A DNA stretch of 5,897 bases from JAEUOS01 sp046160545 (GTDB lineage: Bacteria; Pseudomonadota; Gammaproteobacteria; Burkholderiales; JAEUOS01): assembly GCA_046160545.1 (NCBI GenBank), contig JBJXGS010000054.1, positions 1 through 5,897 of the forward strand, written 5' to 3'. Position 1 is the stretch's first letter. Each line of letters opens with the position of its first letter. Below the pieces are notes generated by a model. It was not told the origin of the DNA. It saw only the letters and a list, made by a program, of their open reading frames with translations, and did not search any database. Below are positions 1-5,897 of the stretch, one piece after another. The position numbers and the translations under genes were made by a program.

Positions 1-2024
1 CGATGAACTGTCACCCGACCCTGTGCGGCATGCTCGCGGAAGTGCGCGACGGGCGCCTGCTGTCGGTGCGCGGCGACGAGGCCAATCCGGACAGCGAGGG
101 CTTTCTCTGTATCCGCGGCCAGGCCTCCAAGGAGATCTTCGAGGCCCCCAACCGCCTGCTGCATCCGCTCATGCGCGCGCGTCGCGACCAGCCATTGGAG
201 CCCGTGTCCTGGGAAGCGGCGCTCGCGCGTATCGCACGTGACATCGCCGCAGAGGCGCCCGCGGCCACGGCGATCTGGCCCGGCCACGGCACCTTCGCGA
301 CCAACTACGGCACGCGGGTGAGCGCGCAGCTCTTCGCACGTTTCGCCAACTTCCACGGCAGCCAGTTCTTCGCGCCGACCATGATCTGCTGGGGCCTGGG
401 CGCCTACGGGCTGGGCCTGACCGGGATGCTTGAATGCCACACCAAGGAGGACATGGGCGCGCACTCGCGCCTGATCGTCCTGTGGGGCGCCAACTTCGCC
501 AGCCAGCCCAACACCGCGCGCTTTGTCACCATGGCACGGCAGCGCGGCGCACGCGTGATCACCATCGACGTGCGCCGCACCGAGGCGACCGCCAAGGCGG
601 ACAGCGCATTGATCCTGCGCCCGGGCAGCGACGGCGCGCTGGCCCTGGCGCTGATGCACGTGATCTGCGGTGAAGACCTGCACGACGCCGCTTTCGTCAC
701 CAGCCATACGGTCGGCTTCGCTGCGCTTGCCGCCCACGTGGTCCGCTTCACGCCGCAGTGGGCCGCGACGATCACCGGCGTGCCGGCCGAAGCCATCGTC
801 GCGCTGGCGCGCGATTATGCAAGCACCCGCCCGGCGATGATCGTGCTGGGCGGCAGCTCGATGCACAAGGGCGACAACGGCTGGCAGGCCGGCCGCGCGA
901 TCGCCTGCCTGCCGGGCCTGACGGGCAACGTCGGCATGCCGGGCGCGGGCTTCGGTCCGCGTCACGGTGGTGCTGCGCACGGGCGCGGCCTGGGCAGCAT
1001 CATCGCGCCGGGGAAACGCGCGCCCGGAAGCGTACTGCCCAACCAGATGTCGACCCTGATCGATGCCCTGCATGACGGGCGCCTCAGGAACCTGCTGCTC
1101 ATGGGTACCCACATGCTTTCCTCGTTCGCCGACACGCGACGCGTCGCCGCGGGCTTGAACCGCACGCGTCTGGTGGTGAGCTACGATCTCTTTCTCAACG
1201 ACACCGCGCGCGAATTCGCCGATGTGGTGCTGCCGGCCACGGCCTGGCTCGAGGAACTGGGCTGCAAGTCGGCCTTCACGCACCTCTACCTGATGGAACC
1301 GGCGCTGGAACCTGCCGGCGCAGCGCGCAACGCCACCTGGGTCATGCGCGAGTTGGCCGAACGCCTGGGACTGGAGGGTTTCTTCCCGTGGGGGTCCGAT
1401 GAGGCCATGCTCGATGCGATCCTGGACCACCCGGCAACCGGCCATGCCACCGTGGCCAAGCTGCGCGCGCAGGGCGGCATCGGCGAACTGAAGATTTCGC
1501 ACGTCGCCAATCCAGGACTCAACTTCGATACCCCGTCGCGCAAGATCGAGTTCTTTTCCGAGCGTGCGGCACAAATGGGGCTCGCGCCCCTGCCCGACTG
1601 GTCTTCACCCGCGGCCGCCGATCCTGCCTTTCCGTTGACACTCACGCAGGGCCGCACGCTGGCGCATTTTCATGCCTTCTACAACCACGGCCGCGAATTG
1701 CCGACGCTGGCGCGGCGCGAACCGGAGCCGCGCCTGTGGATCTCCACCGAAGACGCGGCAGCGCGCGGCATCGTCGAAGGCGCGCCGCTGCGCATGTTCA
1801 ATGCACGCGGCTCGCTTGAGGCCCGCGCCCATGTCACCGAGCGCATACCTGCGGGAACCCTGTGGATGCGCGACGGCTGGGCGGGACTCAATACACTGAC
1901 CGATTCGGCGCCCATACTGCCTGATGCGGCCGTGGATGCCTTTGCGTTCTCGGCCGGGCAATCGAGTTTCGCGGCGCGGGTGGAAATCGCTCCTACACGG
2001 CCGGTCCAGCCTCGCGCAGCTTGA
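1..2024 (+). CDS. Molybdopterin-dependent oxidoreductase (DMSO reductase superfamily), 5' partial
   Basis: Catalytic subunit of a Mo/W-bis-MGD enzyme; the substrate is not identifiable. Residues are numbered from the ATG at position 3, and 673 residues are visible. An N-terminal Fe-S domain shows C3, C8 and C36 with the typical 27-residue gap before the last cysteine. It is followed by the molybdopterin core (about 50-500), including C129 in TMICWGLG, a plausible Mo ligand, then TGNVGMPGAGFG (307-318) and an ADVVLPATAWLEE stretch (406-418) typical of the family. The C-terminal molydopterin-dinucleotide-binding domain spans about 543-665. The ATG at 3 is probably internal: the preceding codon is NCG (never a stop) and the first cluster cysteine is missing, so the gene most likely starts a few to tens of codons upstream. 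Whether a Tat signal exists cannot be seen. There is no adjacent Fe-S or membrane-anchor subunit in the window. It ends at TGA 2022-2024, inside the 3' end of the convergent ligase gene. The family assignment is firm; acetylene-hydratase-like, transhydroxylase-like or reductase activity all remain possible. Confidence 0.93.
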   Translation, partial: MNCHPTLCGMLAEVRDGRLLSVRGDEANPDSEGFLCIRGQASKEIFEAPNRLLHPLMRARRDQPLEPVSWEAALARIARDIAAEAPAATAIWPGHGTFATNYGTRVSAQLFARFANFHGSQFFAPTMICWGLGAYGLGLTGMLECHTKEDMGAHSRLIVLWGANFASQPNTARFVTMARQRGARVITIDVRRTEATAKADSALILRPGSDGALALALMHVICGEDLHDAAFVTSHTVGFAALAAHVVRFTPQWAATITGVPAEAIVALARDYASTRPAMIVLGGSSMHKGDNGWQAGRAIACLPGLTGNVGMPGAGFGPRHGGAAHGRGLGSIIAPGKRAPGSVLPNQMSTLIDALHDGRLRNLLLMGTHMLSSFADTRRVAAGLNRTRLVVSYDLFLNDTAREFADVVLPATAWLEELGCKSAFTHLYLMEPALEPAGAARNATWVMRELAERLGLEGFFPWGSDEAMLDAILDHPATGHATVAKLRAQGGIGELKISHVANPGLNFDTPSRKIEFFSERAAQMGLAPLPDWSSPAAADPAFPLTLTQGRTLAHFHAFYNHGRELPTLARREPEPRLWISTEDAAARGIVEGAPLRMFNARGSLEARAHVTERIPAGTLWMRDGWAGLNTLTDSAPILPDAAVDAFAFSAGQSSFAARVEIAPTRPVQPRAA

Positions 2025-3638
2025 AGCGCTGGATCTTGCCGTTCTCGGTGCGCGGCAGCGCATCGACGAACTCGACCGCGCGCGGGTATTTGTATGGCGC
2101 GAGCGTTTCCCTGACCAGGGCCTGCAGTGCGGCCACCATCGCATCGTCACTTGTGTGGCCAGGGCGCAAGACCACGAAGGCCTTGACAATCTGCCCGCGC
2201 AGCTCGTCCGGCACGCCGACCACGCCACACTCCGCCACTGCCGGGTGGGTGAGCAACACATCCTCGACCTCGGGGCCGGCGATGTTGTAACCCGAAGAGA
2301 TGATCATGTCGTCGGTGCGCGACTGGTACCAGAAGAAGCCATCCTCATCCATGCGGTAGGCATCGCCGGTCAGGTTCCAGCCGCCCTGCACGTAGTCGCG
2401 CTGGCGCGGGTCGTCCAGGTAGCGGCAGCCGGTCGGGCCCTTGACCGCCAGGCGCCCGATTTCGCCCGGCCTCACCTCCCTGCCCTGCGCGTCCAGCACG
2501 ACAGCACGATAACCGGGCACCACGCGCCCGGTCGCTCCTGGCCGTACCGCTCCGGGCGTGCACGCGATGAAGGCGTGCAGGAGTTCAGTCGACCCCAGGC
2601 ACTCGGTCATTTCGATTCCGCAGGCCTCGCGCCAGATGCGCCGCGTGTCGGCCGGCAGCATCTCGCCCGAGGACACGGTGACGCGCAGGCTGGCCAGGTC
2701 GAGCCCCGCAGCCAGCGGCGCCATGCGCCGATAAAAGGTCGGTGCGGTGAAAAGGACGCTGGCGCGATGTTGGGCAATACCGGCAAGCAGGGTCTCCGGG
2801 GTCCAGGACTCGACCAGCACGGCGCGCGCACCGACGCGCAGGGGGAACAGGAACAATCCGCCCAGCCCGAACGTGAAGGCCAGCGGCGGCGTGCCGATGA
2901 AGACGTCGTCCGGGCGCGGAGCCACCACCTGGCGCGAAAGCACGTCGCAGATCGCCAGCACATCGCGATGAAAATGCATGGTCCCCTTGGGTACCCCGGT
3001 GGTACCCGAGGTGAAGGCGATCAGCGCGACGTCGTCGGCCGCGGTGTCAGCGCTGGCGAAGCCGTCCGGCAGGCCGGCGGTGCGGGCCTCGAGGCTATCA
3101 ACCCCGAGCGGTGCATTGAATAGCAATAGGTCCCGCAACTCCGGGCATGACGCTTGCGTCTTCAGCATCTCCTCTGCCAGCGCGTGGTCGCACAGAGCCG
3201 CCGACACGCGCGCCTTGGCGACGATCGCGGCCAGCTCGCGCGCGCGGAGCAGCGGCATGGTGGTCACCGCGATCATGCCGGCCTTGACCACGCCCAGCCA
3301 GCAGGCGGCCAGCGCCGGGCTGTTGGCGCCGCGCAGCAGCACGCGCGCGCCTGTGGGCAGATGCAATTCCTCGCGCAGCAGGCGCGCGATGCGCTCGGCG
3401 CGCGACTTGAGGGCGGCGTAGGTGAGCGCCTCGTCGGTGCCGATCAAGGCTACACGGTCGCCCCGTCCAGCCGCGACCTGCGCATCGATGAACGCGTCGG
3501 CGCAATTGAAGCGCTCGGGGTAGTCGAGCTCAGGCAATTCGAACAGGAACTCCGGCCACTCCGAACGCGGCGGCAGGTGCTCGCGCGCGAACGGGTCCGC
3601 ATGACCGCTCGGTGAAAGCGGCGCGCCTTGCAAAGGGA

Positions 3639-3642
<4 letters not shown>
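1993..3642 (-). CDS. AMP-dependent acyl/aryl-CoA ligase, benzoate/2-aminobenzoate-CoA ligase-like
   Basis: A 549-residue ANL-superfamily enzyme that would convert a carboxylic acid, ATP and CoA to acyl-CoA, AMP and PPi in the cytoplasm. The N-terminus (DPFAREHLPPRSEWPEF, 16-32, and YPERFNC, 41-47) resembles proteins annotated as 2-aminobenzoate-CoA ligases. The P-loop is TSGTTGVPKG (211-220). LGSTELLHAF (349-358) corresponds to the A5 motif and resembles the IGSTEMLH form of benzoate-CoA ligases. TGDAYR (425-430) carries the ATP-ribose-binding Asp427. RTDDMIISSGYNI (442-454) is the hinge region. K536 in PRTENGK is the catalytic C-domain lysine and fits the P-x4-G-K context that protein acetyltransferases modify in related ligases, so acetylation control is possible. 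All core residues are intact. The ATG overlaps the stop of the upstream flavoenzyme gene as ATGA, and I see no strong Shine-Dalgarno, which suggests translational coupling. It stops at TAG (1995-1993). An aromatic or similar cyclic acid is the favoured substrate, by inference. Confidence 0.95.
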
Positions 3643-5099
<1,457 letters not shown>

Positions 5100-5152
5100 G
5101 GGAGTTGCAGGTTTCCGTACGGTGCGGCTGGGTCGGGCCAGGGCGACCGTGC
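5100..5152 (-). other. Short intergenic gap with weak dyad symmetry
   Basis: This 53-bp gap is the only non-coding stretch in the window. It contains the inverted repeat GGTCG (5131-5135) / CGACC (5144-5148) with an 8-nt loop, plus an alternative pairing ACGGT (5119-5123) / ACCGT (5146-5150). There is no T-tract, so it does not look like an intrinsic terminator. A weak RNA stem between two operon genes is possible, but chance is likely at this GC content. No clear -10/-35 promoter is visible. The Shine-Dalgarno for the flavoenzyme ATG is weak (a GGA about 14 nt upstream). Confidence 0.3.
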
Positions 5153-5897
5153 CTACTCGACCTTGATGCCCGCCTTGTCGATCAGGTCGCGGTAGAACGC
5201 ACGATCGTCGTTCACCTGCCGCGCAAACGCCTGCGGGGCCTTGAAGTCGGGGTACTGGCTGAACTTGAGCATCTGCTCGCGTGCGTCCGCAGCGGTCACG
5301 ACCTTCTCGATTTCGGCGGCCAGTCGGTTGATCACCGCGGCCGGCGTGCCGCGTGCAGCGAAGACACCGAACCAGCTGCCGCCGGGCACCTCGATGCCCG
5401 CCTCCTTCAGGGTCGGCACCGCGGGCAGCTCGGGATGACGCACGCCGCTGGTGACCGCGAGCGCCTTGAGGTTGCCCGCCTTCACCTGCGCCAGCGCCAC
5501 CGGGTCGTAGATCAGGTCGATGCGCCCGCCCAGGAGATCGTTGAGCGCGTCCGCCGAGCCCTTGAAGGGCACGTGCAGCAGGCGTACACCCGCCTTGAGA
5601 TGGACGATCTCGCCGGTGATATGGGTGGCCGTCGCAGCCCCGGCCGACCCGAAGGTGAATTTGCCCGGGTCCTTGCGCGCCAGCGCGACGAACTCCTGCA
5701 GGGTATTGGCCGGCAGATCGCGTCGCGCCGCCATCAGGCCGTAGCTCGACGACAGCATCGCCACCGGCACCAGTTCGGTCTCCGGGTCATAGGGAACCTT
5801 GCGCAGGTGCGGCGTGATCGCGAGGATCGCAACCGGCGCCAGCAACAGGGTGTAGCCGTCGCCCGGAGCGCGCGCCACCGCCTGTGCGCCGATGGTG
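5153..5897 (-). CDS. Bug/TctC-type tripartite tricarboxylate transporter substrate-binding protein, 5' partial
   Basis: The C-terminal 247 residues of a periplasmic solute-binding protein of the Bug (TctC) family; full members are about 320 residues, so about 75, including the signal peptide, lie beyond the right edge. The frame is open to the edge and reads TIGAQAVARAPGDGYTLLL, matching the family's conserved IGAxxVA...DGYTLL segment. The GTG at 5878-5876 is therefore an internal valine, not the start. Further family motifs are a YDPETELVPV stretch, FGSAGAATATHITGE, HVPFKGSADALNDLLGG, and KALAVTS followed by LPAVPTLKEAG. Such proteins bind carboxylates and related organic acids and, in some cases, deliver them to TctAB permeases. 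No tctA or tctB is visible, and in Betaproteobacteria many Bug genes are orphans. It ends at TAG, 53 bp before the flavoenzyme gene on the same strand, and is probably co-transcribed with it, suggesting that it captures the pathway substrate (inference). Confidence 0.95.
   Translation of the reverse strand, partial: TIGAQAVARAPGDGYTLLLAPVAILAITPHLRKVPYDPETELVPVAMLSSSYGLMAARRDLPANTLQEFVALARKDPGKFTFGSAGAATATHITGEIVHLKAGVRLLHVPFKGSADALNDLLGGRIDLIYDPVALAQVKAGNLKALAVTSGVRHPELPAVPTLKEAGIEVPGGSWFGVFAARGTPAAVINRLAAEIEKVVTAADAREQMLKFSQYPDFKAPQAFARQVNDDRAFYRDLIDKAGIKVE

Noticed and set aside
3..5. ATG at the left edge as the true start of the Mo-enzyme
   Set aside because: Starting here would lose the first cysteine of the Fe-S site and place the cluster motif at residue 3. 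The upstream codon is not a stop, so this Met is most likely internal.
1605..2261. 218-codon - strand ORF across the convergent junction
   Set aside because: It overlaps two well-supported genes in other frames, is Arg/Ser-rich and carries no domain.
1924..3123. 399-codon + strand ORF opposite the ligase gene
   Set aside because: It is a shadow of the ligase: low-complexity composition, no motifs, and it starts inside the Mo-enzyme gene. Long stop-free antisense frames are common at this GC content.
5131..5148. Inverted repeat after the binding-protein stop as an intrinsic terminator
   Set aside because: It has only a 5-bp stem with an 8-nt loop and no T-tract on either strand. It is not convincing as a terminator and would split an otherwise compact operon.
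5876..5878. GTG as a start for the binding protein
   Set aside because: It encodes the conserved internal Val of the IGAxxVA segment. The frame continues with family-typical residues to the window edge, and starting here would remove the signal peptide.

Overview
The window is a high-GC, densely coding stretch of bacterial chromosome or large plasmid. Codon use is strongly G/C at third positions. A Bug/TctC-type solute-binding protein sits beside an aryl-CoA-ligase-like enzyme, a combination typical of metabolically versatile Betaproteobacteria (Burkholderiales or Rhodocyclales). That placement is inferred from gene content; there is no rRNA or other marker to confirm it.

Layout: four protein-coding genes fill the window. 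On the + strand, positions 1-2024 hold a 5'-truncated molybdopterin oxidoreductase of the DMSO-reductase superfamily. On the - strand, reading from the right edge leftwards, there are a Bug/TctC-type periplasmic binding protein (5897-5153, N-terminus outside the window), an FMN-dependent Old Yellow Enzyme (OYE)-like oxidoreductase (5099-3639), and an AMP-forming acyl/aryl-CoA ligase of the benzoate/2-aminobenzoate-CoA ligase type (3642-1993). The last two share an ATGA start/stop overlap. The binding protein and the OYE gene are separated by 53 bp. The three - strand genes therefore look like one operon whose promoter lies outside the window. The Mo-enzyme gene converges on the ligase gene and their 3' ends overlap by 32 bp.

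How they may work together (inference): the binding protein would capture an organic acid in the periplasm, the ligase would activate it to a CoA thioester at the cost of ATP, and the flavoenzyme would reduce or dehydrogenate the ring or enoyl intermediate. The Mo-enzyme could add another redox or hydroxylation/hydration step, but its opposite orientation makes that link weaker. The exact substrate cannot be read from the sequence.

The most unusual points are the altered iron-sulfur cysteine pattern and extra charged segment in the flavoenzyme, and the unusual cysteine spacing in the Mo-enzyme. I see no mobile element, CRISPR array, tRNA, rRNA or riboswitch, and no stretch over 300 bp without a gene. 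The long ORFs antisense to the ligase and flavoenzyme genes are best explained as high-GC shadows.
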